DNA from: Meiothermus sp.
GTDB lineage: Bacteria > Deinococcota > Deinococci > Deinococcales > Thermaceae
DNA: 41,230 bases
Direction: 5' to 3'
Assembly: GCF_025056915.1 (NCBI RefSeq)
Contig: NZ_JANWVH010000016.1
Span: forward strand, 1 to 41,230
The notes under the pieces are model-generated. The model made no database searches, was not told where the DNA came from, and saw only the letters and a list, made by a program, of their open reading frames with translations. How positions within the stretch are numbered: position 1 is the first letter of the stretch; every line of letters starts with the position of its first letter. Made by a program: the position numbers and the translations under genes. This document shows, in pieces, positions 22,725-31,585 of the stretch.

Positions 22725-24001
22725 TAAGCCCGCCCCTTCAGCATCAGGTTCCAGTACAGGAAAGGCAGCCCATGCTTTTTCAAGAGCCACATATCGTAGC
22801 GCTCCTTCTGGGTGTTGATGAGGGGCACGGTAGGGTGCCAGACGTTGTCGTAGAGGAACTCGGCTAAAAACATCTTACCGTAGGCCGTCACCAGCGGGCA
22901 GGAGGTGTAGCCGTGGTACTGCTTCTGAGGCGCCTGACCCTTCATGACCGAGAGCAGGTTCGCTACCAACACCGGGGCCTGCTTGCGGATGGCCGCACCG
23001 GTCTTGGAGGTGGGCAGGCTGCTGGCGTCGCCCAGGCTGAACACGTTGGGAAAACGCACGTGCTGCAGGGTGTGCTTGTCCACCTGCACCCAGCCCAGAG
23101 GCGTGCTGGGGTCGGCCAGGGGGCTTTGTTTGAGGAAGTCCGGGGCGCTTTGCGGGGGAACCACGTGCAAAAAGTCGAAGGGGAGGGTTACCCTGGGCCT
23201 TTGCGCGCCGGGGTTGGCCTTGACCTCGGGGTGATTTGGGGTGAACTCGAAGGTGGCCTCTCGCTTTTCGCCGTCTACCGCCACCAGCTCGTGGTGAAAC
23301 TGGGTTTGGATACCGTAGCGCTCCACCACCCTGTCCAGTACAGCCTTGACCTCGGGCACCCCAAAGATGGTGGTTCCCGCCGAGCCGAAGACAATCTGGG
23401 TGTCTTTGGCTATGCCCTTGCGACGGGTGTAGTCGGCGGTCAGATACATGATTTTTTGTGGGGCCCCGCCGCACTTGATGGGCGTGCTGGGGGCGGTAAA
23501 GAGGGCCACCCCGCCCTTGAGCTGCTGAATGAAGGCCCAGGTTTTGGGTGCTAGGTCGAAGCGGTAGTTGCTGCTGACGCCGTTTTTTCCCAGGGTTTCC
23601 TCCAGCCCCTCAATTCTGTGCCAGTCGAGCTGGATGCCCGCGGCCACCACCAGGAAGTCGTAGCCGATCTCGCGGCCATTCAGGGTGCGAACCACCTGTC
23701 GTTCGGGGTCTATTTCCTGGGCGTAGTCCTGAATCCAGCGCACACCCCGGGGAATCAGCTTCTCCTGCGGGCGTACCGAGGCTTCGGGGTGGTAAGCACC
23801 CGCGCCGACCAGGGTCCAGACCGCCTGGTAGTAGTGCTTTTCGGAGGGCTCGAGCACCGCTACATCCTCCACCCCCTTATGGCTGAGCTGTGCGGCCACG
23901 GTCAGGCCCGCGGTACCCCCGCCCACGATCAGAATTTTGTGGTGGAGCCGTTCCTTGAACTGGCCCCGTACCCCCAGGGCTTTCTCCTCCCTTACAATCA
24001 T
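22724..24001 (-). CDS. sqr: Sulfide:quinone oxidoreductase (membrane-associated)
   Basis: The 425-residue flavoprotein has a dinucleotide motif GGGTAG at 27-32, FSLGDASSLPTSKTGAA near the C-terminal FAD site, and the two redox cysteines Cys177 (PIKCGGAPQK) and Cys368 (YTSCPLVTAYGK) typical of the eukaryotic-type (type II) SQR. It oxidises H2S to persulfide and reduces quinone, with the C-terminus (LLKKHGLPFLYWNLML) forming a membrane-binding amphipathic segment. The ATG at 24001 follows AAGGGAGGT by eight bases. It supplies persulfide to the CstB-like enzyme. Confidence 0.93.
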   Translation of the reverse strand: MIVREEKALGVRGQFKERLHHKILIVGGGTAGLTVAAQLSHKGVEDVAVLEPSEKHYYQAVWTLVGAGAYHPEASVRPQEKLIPRGVRWIQDYAQEIDPERQVVRTLNGREIGYDFLVVAAGIQLDWHRIEGLEETLGKNGVSSNYRFDLAPKTWAFIQQLKGGVALFTAPSTPIKCGGAPQKIMYLTADYTRRKGIAKDTQIVFGSAGTTIFGVPEVKAVLDRVVERYGIQTQFHHELVAVDGEKREATFEFTPNHPEVKANPGAQRPRVTLPFDFLHVVPPQSAPDFLKQSPLADPSTPLGWVQVDKHTLQHVRFPNVFSLGDASSLPTSKTGAAIRKQAPVLVANLLSVMKGQAPQKQYHGYTSCPLVTAYGKMFLAEFLYDNVWHPTVPLINTQKERYDMWLLKKHGLPFLYWNLMLKGRA

Positions 24002-24048
24002 GAAAACCAACCTCCCTTGGAACTTGGCATCGCCAGACCAGGGTAGGT

Positions 24049-24083
24049 ATAACTTTTGGTTAGAGCAAATAGCTTTTGGTTAT
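24049..24083. promoter_or_regulatory. LysR-type operator: two direct repeats in the sqr-lysR intergenic region
   Basis: ATAACTTTTGGTTA (24049-24062) and ATAGCTTTTGGTTA (24069-24082) share a CTTTTGGTTA core 20 bases apart, about two helical turns, and each contains a TAAC...GTTA-like dyad. This is the layout of LysR recognition and activation sites in divergent promoters. A half-site GGGGTAT (24099-24105) overlaps the TATGAT -10 (24103-24108) of the LysR gene. Confidence 0.6.
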
Positions 24084-24122
24084 ATTTTTCATCACATCGG
24101 GGTATGATGGTCCCTATCAGCT

Positions 24123-25046
24123 ATGCGCCTGAACCCTAGGTACCTGGTGGTCTTTTGCGTGGTGGCCGAGCTCAGGAGTCTGAGCCGCGCTGCCGAGGTG
24201 CTGCACCTGAGCCAGCCTGCGGTGAGCAAGACCCTGAAGGCCCTCGAGGAGGCCGTGCGCCAGCCCCTCTACGAGCGCACCCCCCAGGGCATCACCCTCA
24301 CCGAGGCCGGCAAGGCCCTGCTGCCCTACGCCTGCGCGGTGAACCGCAGCCTGGCCCACGCCACCCGGTTTATCGAGGAGCGGCGGCACAAGCGCATTCC
24401 GCAGCTCGAGGTGGGCCTGGCCTGGAGCCTGATTCCCCGCTATCAGGCCAGCCTGCTGCGCTGGGCAGCTTTGGAAGAGGGTCGCTGTGAGCTGCACCTG
24501 GCCAACGGCACGACCCTGGAACTCATCGAACAGGTTTACCAGCGCGATCTGGACGCGGCATTGGTGCTGGGCGGCACCGATGCCTTGCCGGAGCCCCTCA
24601 GCGCCCGCCGCTTGACCAGCGACGAGATGGTGCTGATTGTGGCCCCCACCCATCCCTGGGCCGGGATGGGCGGGGTGGCGCTGGGGCAGCTCGAGGGCGC
24701 CACGCTGCTGGTACCCCAGCGCAACTCGCGGCTGCGCCTGCGGCTGGAGCAGTTTTTGGAGCGCCACGGCATCGTGCCTGAGCGGGTGCTCGAGTGCGGC
24801 AGCCTGTACGGGGTCAAGGCCGCCGTTGCTGCCGGGCTGGGGGTGGGCTTATCCAGCCGCTCGTTCGTGGAGCCCGAAGTCAGGGCGGGGCTTTTGCGGG
24901 TGCTCCTGGTCGAGGACAGCGGCTTCTCGCTGGGCGTGCACTGGGTGGCCTACCCCGAGGCCTCGCTGGACGCGGCCACCCGCGAGATGCTGGGCCTGTT
25001 GTGGCGCTACCTGGGTGAGCCCACCTCAGCTAGCCAAGGCCGGTAG
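24123..25046 (+). CDS. LysR-family regulator, divergent from sqr
   Basis: The 307-residue protein has the LysR winged helix-turn-helix at residues 5-65 (LSRAAEVLHLSQPAVSKTLKALEE) and a substrate-binding domain from about 90. The ATG at 24123 is only 15 bases after a TATGAT -10 box, leaving little leader. Position and the direct repeats make it the likely regulator of sqr. Its effector is unknown; the domain resembles those of LysR proteins near aromatic or sulfur genes only generally. Confidence 0.9.
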   Translation: MRLNPRYLVVFCVVAELRSLSRAAEVLHLSQPAVSKTLKALEEAVRQPLYERTPQGITLTEAGKALLPYACAVNRSLAHATRFIEERRHKRIPQLEVGLAWSLIPRYQASLLRWAALEEGRCELHLANGTTLELIEQVYQRDLDAALVLGGTDALPEPLSARRLTSDEMVLIVAPTHPWAGMGGVALGQLEGATLLVPQRNSRLRLRLEQFLERHGIVPERVLECGSLYGVKAAVAAGLGVGLSSRSFVEPEVRAGLLRVLLVEDSGFSLGVHWVAYPEASLDAATREMLGLLWRYLGEPTSASQGR

Positions 25047-25080
25047 GTTATAAACAAGGCCACCCAGATCAGCTTCACAT

Positions 25081-25186
25081 TAGAGCACTCTTCACATATT
25101 TAGAGCCATTCGACTATAAGAAAGCTTTGTCTAAGACAGAACAGTGGCCGCCTGGATGGACGGCCACGTCTGTGAAGAGCGCGATA
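25081..25186 (-). repeat. Interspersed TIR element, copy 3 (short form)
   Basis: A 106-base copy: TAGAGCACTCTTCACATATT at the left, TGTGAAGAGCGCGATA at the right, inner stem GTGGCC...GGCCAC with the loop GCCTGGATGGAC. It begins 35 bases after the LysR stop codon. Copies 2b and 3 show the same compact form. Confidence 0.85.
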
Positions 25187-25241
25187 ATTCGTCGCAAACC
25201 GCCAAAACCTTGAGGTACCTTGCAGGGTTTTAGAGTGGCTC

Positions 25242-25280
25242 GCAGGGGCCGGTGAACTGCTAACCATTACCGGCCCCTGC
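25242..25280. repeat. 12-base-pair hairpin between lysR and trmI
   Basis: GCAGGGGCCGGT (25242-25253) and ACCGGCCCCTGC (25269-25280) are perfectly complementary with a 15-base loop. It lies between the convergent lysR and trmI genes and may act as a bidirectional transcript end, although there is no T-run. No gene is seen from 25047 to 25324. Confidence 0.55.
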
Positions 25281-25324
25281 CACCTACTCTCACATGAAGG
25301 TTGCTTGTGCGCCTGAAGTTGGTA

Positions 25325-26098
25325 TCAGCCTCCTCCAATCCGCCTCAGTTGCACCAAAAACGCCGTATGCCCCACCTGCTGAAACCTGGGGTGGGCAATG
25401 GGGGGGCGCACGTCCCACTCGCGGTGCAGCACTTCCAGGGTGCGCTCCACCCGATAGGGCAGGCGGTGGGCCTGAAGGTACTCCAGCAGGGTGACCACCT
25501 GGGTCAGGTTGGGCAGGTAGCAGGCCAGAAAGCGGTCGGGCTTGAGGGCCGGCGTCACGCTGGACAGCACTGTCCAGGGCTCCATCAGGTCGAGCGCCAC
25601 CCCGTCGAAGGCGGCAGGGGGTAGCGGGGCCTGGGCCAGGTCGGCCTCGAGCCAGGTCACATTGCCCCAGTCTTCAAACTCACTCAGGTTGCGCCGGGCC
25701 CGGGCCTGGTGCCTGGGGCGGGCTTCAAAGCTCCACACCTGGCCCGTAGGCCCGACCGCCCGCGCCAGGTATAGGGTCAGGCCCCCGGAGCCCGACCCGG
25801 CCTCCAGCACCCACATGCCAGGGGCCAGGTCGAGCAGAAAACAGAGGGCGGCAGCATCCTTGGGGTAGGTGGGGGTGGCCTCGCGGGGCATGTGCAGCAC
25901 GTAGTCTTCAAGGGTGGGGCGGTGGATGGTGAACGGTTCGCCCTGGGGGGTGGCGATGCGGGCGCCGGGGCCCGCCTGCACGATGGCCTCGTGATCCAGG
26001 GAGCCCCGGTGATAGTTGAACCGGCCCCCCTCCTGCAAGCGAAACAGGTAGGTGCGACCCCGCCGGTCTTGCAAGAGCACCCAGTCGCCGTAGGTCAT
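25325..26098 (-). CDS. trmI: tRNA (adenine-58-N1)-methyltransferase TrmI
   Basis: The 257-residue SAM-dependent enzyme methylates A58 in the T-loop of tRNA, important for tRNA stability at high temperature. Diagnostic blocks: HRPTLEDYVLHMPREATPTYPKD, SAM motif VLEAGSGSGG (97-106), VALDLMEPW, LKPDRFLACYLPNLTQV and a VAHPRFQQVGHT-like end (IAHPRFQQVGHTAFLV). These match T. thermophilus TrmI closely from memory. The ATG at 26098 is preferred over the in-frame TTG/GTG farther up. Confidence 0.94.
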   Translation of the reverse strand: MTYGDWVLLQDRRGRTYLFRLQEGGRFNYHRGSLDHEAIVQAGPGARIATPQGEPFTIHRPTLEDYVLHMPREATPTYPKDAAALCFLLDLAPGMWVLEAGSGSGGLTLYLARAVGPTGQVWSFEARPRHQARARRNLSEFEDWGNVTWLEADLAQAPLPPAAFDGVALDLMEPWTVLSSVTPALKPDRFLACYLPNLTQVVTLLEYLQAHRLPYRVERTLEVLHREWDVRPPIAHPRFQQVGHTAFLVQLRRIGGG

Positions 26099-26199
26099 GA
26101 AGCCTAGCCTAGTAAGGGGGTGGAGGTTTGTCAAAAACGTGAACCGTGAGAAGTATTTTTGCAGCGAAGGGCATATTTTGTATTCGGTAAACTTGGTTC

Positions 26200-27201
26200 A
26201 TGGCGCTGAAGCACCAGCTGGCCTGGGTTATTGGTCTGTTGGCCTTTATTCCTAATCTGGTCATTGTGATTACCTTCTGGGTCTCGGCCCCTGGGCAACC
26301 CCTGGAAACTGCGCTTTTTTTGTTGGGTTGGGTGCTGGTGTTGGCCCTGATTGCAGCCGGGGTGGGCTATGTTCTGGCCAGTGCCCTCCTGCGTCCGGTG
26401 GATGAGCTGACCCGCAGCCTGTACTACCTGCGTGGGGCGGGCCGCACCTTGGCCGAGTTTTCGCTACCCTCGCCCCAACAGCGGCCCCCTGCCGAGATAA
26501 GGCAGCTGCGCGAGGGCTTTGAAGAGGTGTTGGATCACTTGCGGGAGTTGCTGGAAGCCCGCGAGGCCACCTATGCAGCCCTGACCCACGACCTCAAGAC
26601 CCCCCTGCTGGCCAGCCTGCGGGCGCTGGAATATCTGGAAGAAGCCGATAAAATCGGGCCGGAAAAGCGCAAGGAAATGCTGCGCAACTTGCAAGAAGAG
26701 CTGAACCGTAGTTATTTGCTGGTGGAGAACCTGCTCACCGCCAGCCGCCTCGAGGCCCAGCGCATCCAGCCGGAAAACCTCAACCTGCGCTCGATTCTGG
26801 AGGACTTTCGCCTGCGCTACGCCCAACAAGCCCAAAAGCGGGGCCTGCACCTGGAGATAGAAGGGGCCGGGCAGGCCCGCGCCGAGCGGCTCTTGCTGGA
26901 GCGGGCCGTGGCCAACCTGACCGAGAATGCCCTGCGCCACGCTAGAAGCCGGGTGGTGCTCAGGGCGGGGGATGGCTGGCTCGAGGTCGAAGACGATGGG
27001 CCCGGCCTGCCTGATAGCCTGGAAACCCTCTCCCAACCTTTCCGCAGCCAGCGCCTGCGGGGGGTGCGGGCAGGCAGTGCGGGGCTCGGGCTTTATGTGG
27101 CCCGGCGGGTGGCCGAGGTGCACGGGGGGCGGCTGGAAAACTTGGCCACGCCGGGCCAGGGATGCCGGTTGCGTATTTTGGTTATGAGTGGCATCAGATA
27201 A
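26200..27201 (+). CDS. Sensor histidine kinase (orphan)
   Basis: The 333-residue protein has two N-terminal membrane helices (8-28 and 38-62) with almost no extracellular loop, a HAMP-like segment (63-115), a dimerisation/phosphorylation helix with His130 in LTHDLKTPLLASL, and an ATPase domain with N-box NLTENALRHA, DDGPGLPD and GSAGLGLYVARRVAEVHGG. The minimal input domain suggests sensing at the membrane or from a partner. No response regulator lies beside it. The ATG lies close to AT-rich promoter-like sequence without a ribosome binding site. Confidence 0.9.
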   Translation: MALKHQLAWVIGLLAFIPNLVIVITFWVSAPGQPLETALFLLGWVLVLALIAAGVGYVLASALLRPVDELTRSLYYLRGAGRTLAEFSLPSPQQRPPAEIRQLREGFEEVLDHLRELLEAREATYAALTHDLKTPLLASLRALEYLEEADKIGPEKRKEMLRNLQEELNRSYLLVENLLTASRLEAQRIQPENLNLRSILEDFRLRYAQQAQKRGLHLEIEGAGQARAERLLLERAVANLTENALRHARSRVVLRAGDGWLEVEDDGPGLPDSLETLSQPFRSQRLRGVRAGSAGLGLYVARRVAEVHGGRLENLATPGQGCRLRILVMSGIR

Positions 27202-27236
27202 ACATGGAAGCCTTGAAGGGTATGTGCTGCCCTCGC

Positions 27237-27432
27237 TAGAGCGCGCTTCGCATACTTATAGCCATTCGAGTTGGAGAATGCCTGGTTCTGAACAGAACAG
27301 TGGCCGCCTGGAAACTCGAAAACATGCGTCTCGGCCCAGACGCAACGCAGACAAGCGTGCCTCACCGAGGTGAGGCACGTCTCTCTGTCCCTTCTCGTTT
27401 TCGTGGGCGGCCACGTCTGTGAAGAGCGCGAT
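27237..27432 (-). repeat. Interspersed TIR element, copy 4 (longest form)
   Basis: A 196-base copy from TAGAGCGCGCTTCGCATA to TGTGAAGAGCGCGATA. It contains the GTGGCCGCC/GGGCGGCCAC inner stem, the ATGCGTCTCGGCCCAGACGC insert also present in copy 1 and an extra hairpin GTGCCTCACC-GAG-GTGAGGCAC absent from the other copies. It begins 36 bases after the histidine kinase stop. Confidence 0.88.
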
Positions 27433-27461
27433 AAAAGCCCCCCTCCCGATGGGAGAGGGGC
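27431..27461 (-). terminator. Strong terminator of the protease gene
   Basis: On the minus strand GCCCCTCTCCC-ATC-GGGAGGGGGGC forms an 11-base-pair stem (one G-T pair) with a 3-base loop, followed by TTTTAT. The T-run borders the end of the repeat element. It lies 13 bases past the stop codon of the protease gene. Confidence 0.88.
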
Positions 27462-27473
27462 TGGGGCAAAAGC

Positions 27474-28520
27474 TCAACCGATGCCCTCGGCTACTTCAAT
27501 CCGCAGCAACGAGCGCACGTGCTCGAAGTGATTGACGATGGTGGCGACAGAGGAACCGGCAAACAAGAGTCCCAGGGCCAGATTGCCCCGCTCACTCAGC
27601 ACCAGCGAACCGGAGTCACCGGGGGCCGAAAGGTTGGTGGTGACAATCTGGTCAATGAAGCGGGCCACCCGTCCACCCCCGAAGTTCACATCAATGGTCG
27701 CCCCCAAAACGGTAATGCGCCCGGTGGTCATATTGGTGGTGCGCCCGGTTTTCTTGACCCGCTGCCCCACCTGGGTTTTGGAACGGGGCTGCCAGCCCTG
27801 CACGTAGCCGTTCCAGTAAATCTCCCGATCGAGGTCGTGGAACTGGCCCTCCGCAATGGCCGCATCCACCAGGTTGCGGTGCTGAGCCCGGGGCACCGGA
27901 GGCTCGAAGGTGATGGGCACAAAGCGGCTGAGCCTGGCGATCAGGTCGGCGGGCAGGGTGCCTCCATCAAACACCCCCGGCTGGAGGATGGGGTCGCCCA
28001 GGCTGGCGTCATTGGAGTTAGCCAGCACGTGGTTGTTGCTAAGGATGTAATAACGCGGTGGGATGCCCAGCCCGTGCGCCGGAGGGCTGACGGTCGCACC
28101 CGGCAAAAGGTCGTAGACGGCAGTAGCCATCGTACCGGCGGTGATTCTGAAATGCCCCACGCTGTAGCCGCCCTCAGCGGGCCGGATGCGCCGGGTGAGG
28201 GTCTGTACCCCCGGTTCCTCGGCATTGCCGGCGAAAACCTCGCCAATGGCCAGGACATCGGTCTGCATATCCCCCAGCTTGGCCGGAATCAGGTCGGCCC
28301 GGTTGAGCTGGCTGCGCTCCAGTTTCTGGCTGACCAGGACCACCAGGGCCGGCTCGCCGGTGGGCTCGCCGTTCTTCCACTTGACCCCCACACCCAGGCC
28401 CCGCACATTCAGGCGCATGGCCTCCGGCGCTAAAAAGCTGTCCTGCACTGCTTGCTTGGCCTTTTCTGCTTCGGCCTGGGCGCTGGCCGAAAGCAGGGCC
28501 TTGGTTTCGTTAATAGGCAT
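27474..28520 (-). CDS. NAL1-like trypsin-fold serine protease
   Basis: The 348-residue protein has an N-terminal alpha/beta domain (residues 30-100: MRLNVRGLGVGVKWKNG, PALVVLVSQKLERSQL) and a chymotrypsin-fold domain with likely catalytic His164 (ILSNNHVLANSN), Asp219 (RNLVDAAIAEG) and Ser303 (SAPGDSGSLV). This fits the NAL1-like family of bacterial proteins of unknown substrate. No signal peptide is visible, so it may be cytoplasmic. The ATG at 28520 follows AGGGGGACAGT; the longer frame upstream is not protein-like. The small gene upstream encodes a homologue of the N-terminal domain. Confidence 0.82.
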   Translation of the reverse strand: MPINETKALLSASAQAEAEKAKQAVQDSFLAPEAMRLNVRGLGVGVKWKNGEPTGEPALVVLVSQKLERSQLNRADLIPAKLGDMQTDVLAIGEVFAGNAEEPGVQTLTRRIRPAEGGYSVGHFRITAGTMATAVYDLLPGATVSPPAHGLGIPPRYYILSNNHVLANSNDASLGDPILQPGVFDGGTLPADLIARLSRFVPITFEPPVPRAQHRNLVDAAIAEGQFHDLDREIYWNGYVQGWQPRSKTQVGQRVKKTGRTTNMTTGRITVLGATIDVNFGGGRVARFIDQIVTTNLSAPGDSGSLVLSERGNLALGLLFAGSSVATIVNHFEHVRSLLRIEVAEGIG

Positions 28521-28632
28521 ACTGTCCCCCTGCAAATCAGAAATAGTCCTCTGCGAATGCCGACGTAATGAAGAATGTTTGAAGTGGCTTTGAACCGAGT
28601 GGCCTCGACACTGCACCGACCGAAGGAAAACC

Positions 28633-28866
28633 TTACTCCTGCGCCTGCACCGATCCCACTTCCCGCACGCGCACCGGCACCCCCTCGAGGTTCCTGGGCA
28701 CCCGCTCGTGCGGCTGCAAGGCTGCCAGCGGTAGCTTTTGACGGACCAGCACCACCACCACCGCACGGCCCTGCTCTTCCCCCCGGCCCACCCCGACCAC
28801 GTTGGGCAGGGTCATCAGGTGAGGGGTGTGTTTCTCGATGAGCGCTTGCAAGGTCTCCTCGGTCAT
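28633..28866 (-). CDS. Small protein homologous to the N-terminal domain of the adjacent protease
   Basis: The 77-residue protein reads LPNVVGVGRGEEQGRAVVVVL (in two strands), then VRQKLPLAALQPHERVPRNL and EGVPVRVREVGSVQAQE. It aligns along its length with residues 35-96 of the protease: NVRGLGVG against NVVGVGRG, PALVVLVSQKL against AVVVVLVRQKL, and LIPAKLGDMQTDVLAIGEV against RVPRNLEGVPVRVREVG. So it is a stand-alone copy of that domain. The ATG at 28866 follows GGAGGGTGT. It could be an inhibitor, chaperone or partner of the protease; that is inference. Confidence 0.75.
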   Translation of the reverse strand: MTEETLQALIEKHTPHLMTLPNVVGVGRGEEQGRAVVVVLVRQKLPLAALQPHERVPRNLEGVPVRVREVGSVQAQE

Positions 28867-29495
28867 ACACCCTCCATTTCTCCTCGGGTTCTCTCGCGCG
28901 CAAAGAACCTGGGAAGGCTTTTCGGCACCCATGGTGAGCACCGTCAAACCAGCGTAACAGGGACGGCGTTACAAAAGCGTTACGTTCCGGTCTCATCCCC
29001 TGGCCCGCCCATGCCCCATCAAGACCATCCTGGTTCCAAACAACATGGATTTCCCCTGCAAGCGATTGCTCCCCTCGACAACGAAGGGGAGAATACGCAG
29101 GGCCAGGGGGTTTTATGCCCAGCCGTACAAGCAACTTTGGGGGTTGCATCAGTGCACAGTCGTAACGATACCCATACACGCTCACAGAAGAGTGATCGCC
29201 CTCAACCCCCTCCCTGCCGCGTAGGGCGGGTTGGACAGGGTTTATGCCAAGGCCCTCAATTCACATGATTGCATGAGGGGCCAGGTCAGCCACCCCACCT
29301 GGCCTCCTCTACAAGGTAGGGGAGGGACAGAGCGAGTCCAGATTATGACTTGATTCGCTCACCGTGCAGGTGGGGTTGTACGGGCTTGTATGCGACGCAG
29401 TCATCCGTCCTGAACCCTCAAAACCTACCCCCAAACCCCTGCTTCCCACTTCACCCTTCCTACCCTTGGCAAAGTGTTCGAGCAAAAAGGGGGAT
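28867..29495. other. Long intergenic stretch, no supported gene
   Basis: This 629-base stretch between the small protease-linked gene and aspC has short dyads only: CTCCCCTCG...CGAAGGGGAG near 29069-29092 and CCAGGT...ACCTGG near 29280-29302. Open frames on both strands show no family pattern and no ribosome binding sites. A small RNA could be hidden, but nothing points to one directly. Confidence 0.4.
28951..28984. promoter_or_regulatory. Clustered GTTAC repeats upstream of the protease-linked genes
   Basis: Three copies of a GTTAC unit occur in 33 bases: AGCGTAAC (inverted), GGCGTTAC and AGCGTTAC (direct, 11 bases apart). They lie about 90 bases upstream of the small gene start, a plausible operator position. 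The binding protein is unknown. Confidence 0.35.
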
Positions 29496-30647
<1,152 letters not shown>

Positions 30648-30698
30648 ACCAGTAGATTGTCCAGGGTTGGCGGGCGAGGGTCAAGTGCCACAGCCCCG

Positions 30699-31223
30699 CT
30701 ACACCCGCTCGAGCCAGGGCTTCCCCGGCCCCTTCGGTCGCACCGGCCACTGTTGCCTTCGCATGTGGCGCCGCACCTGCTCAACCGCACGGGTCGCTTG
30801 TTCCACCCACTCGGCAGGATACAGCGGCGCCTTGGCGGCAAACTCCTCGAGGTCGAAGGTCTGGCAGTGGTGGTCGGCCCGGCACTTGAGGTCGATCTCG
30901 AGGTCGTACTGCCAGATGCGGCCCGGCTCAAAGCGCGGGGGGGTCTGGATGTTCCAGTAGTATTCCAGCACCCTTCCCTCGGCGTCCAGGTCGGGCCCCC
31001 CGGAGTACCAGCGCCCCACAAAAAAAGCCACATAGGCCTGGTGATCTACCCGCAGCACCCGGTTCTTGCTGACGTGGTGAAAGGCAAACCCCTGTGGCAT
31101 ATAGACCAGCACCCCCTCCTCGCGCAGCTCGCAGACCTGGGCCTCCCACCAGTAGTGCAGCGCCTCGGCGGGATACTTCCAGAATTCCACGCGCACTGTC
31201 TGGCCTACCCGGTAATGCTCCAT
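30699..31223 (-). CDS. DUF402-family protein (probable nucleotide phosphatase or RNA-binding)
   Basis: The 174-residue protein is rich in aromatic residues and has the DUF402 pattern: FEPGRIWQYDLEIDLKCRAD with paired acidic residues, and a following QTFDLEEFAAKA. Members are either nucleoside tri/diphosphate phosphatases (S. aureus Sa1684) or part of RNase FAU-1 proteins. The metal-binding acidic residues appear present. The ATG at 31223 has no strong ribosome binding site but is the first in frame with the domain. It lies upstream of aspC on the same strand with a 51-base gap. Confidence 0.8.
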   Translation of the reverse strand: MEHYRVGQTVRVEFWKYPAEALHYWWEAQVCELREEGVLVYMPQGFAFHHVSKNRVLRVDHQAYVAFFVGRWYSGGPDLDAEGRVLEYYWNIQTPPRFEPGRIWQYDLEIDLKCRADHHCQTFDLEEFAAKAPLYPAEWVEQATRAVEQVRRHMRRQQWPVRPKGPGKPWLERV

Positions 31224-31290
31224 AACCGACCCTCTCCAAGCCTGATCTTTCCTCAAAAACCAGCATGCATCCAGGGGGTCTGGTCCTTGC

Positions 31291-31438
31291 ATCGCGCCCT
31301 TGACCGATGTGCTCGCCCATGAAAACGAAGAGGCGCCTGGGCTCAGACACATGTTACGCACTCGAGCCTGCGCCGGGCCCGGTTCACAGGTGCTTGGGTT
31401 GCGGGTTTCCAGGCCACCCCTGCGGCAGGGCACGGGTT
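31291..31438 (+). repeat. Interspersed TIR element, degenerate left-end copy (5a)
   Basis: ATCGCGCCCTTGACCGATGT and GCCCATGAAAACGAAGAG resemble the left end of copy 1; further right GGTGCTTGGGTTGCGGGTTTC matches the central insert of copy 6 (reverse complement). The right-hand terminal repeat is missing or joined to the next copy. It is the most decayed member. Confidence 0.5.
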
Positions 31439-31446
31439 TTGCTGGT

Positions 31447-31515
31447 TTAGAGCGCTCTTCACATATTTAGAGCCCTTCGACTAGTAAGAAAGCTTTGTCC
31501 TGGACAGAACAGGTG
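31447..31515 (-). repeat. Interspersed TIR element, truncated copy (5b)
   Basis: TTAGAGCGCTCTTCACATAT, then AGCCCTTCGACTAGTAAGAA and AGCTTTGTCCTGGACAGAAC match copy 3 nearly base for base, and the match ends after ACAGGTG. The opposite end with GTGAAGAGCGCG is absent. Copies 5a and 5b lie tail to tail and fill most of the 362-base gap at 31224-31585. Confidence 0.7.
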
Positions 31516-31585
31516 TCTGGACAGAGGTGCAAAGATTTCGTTGCCAGACCAGTAAGCACAGATATTTGGAGCTACGGGCTCGAGT

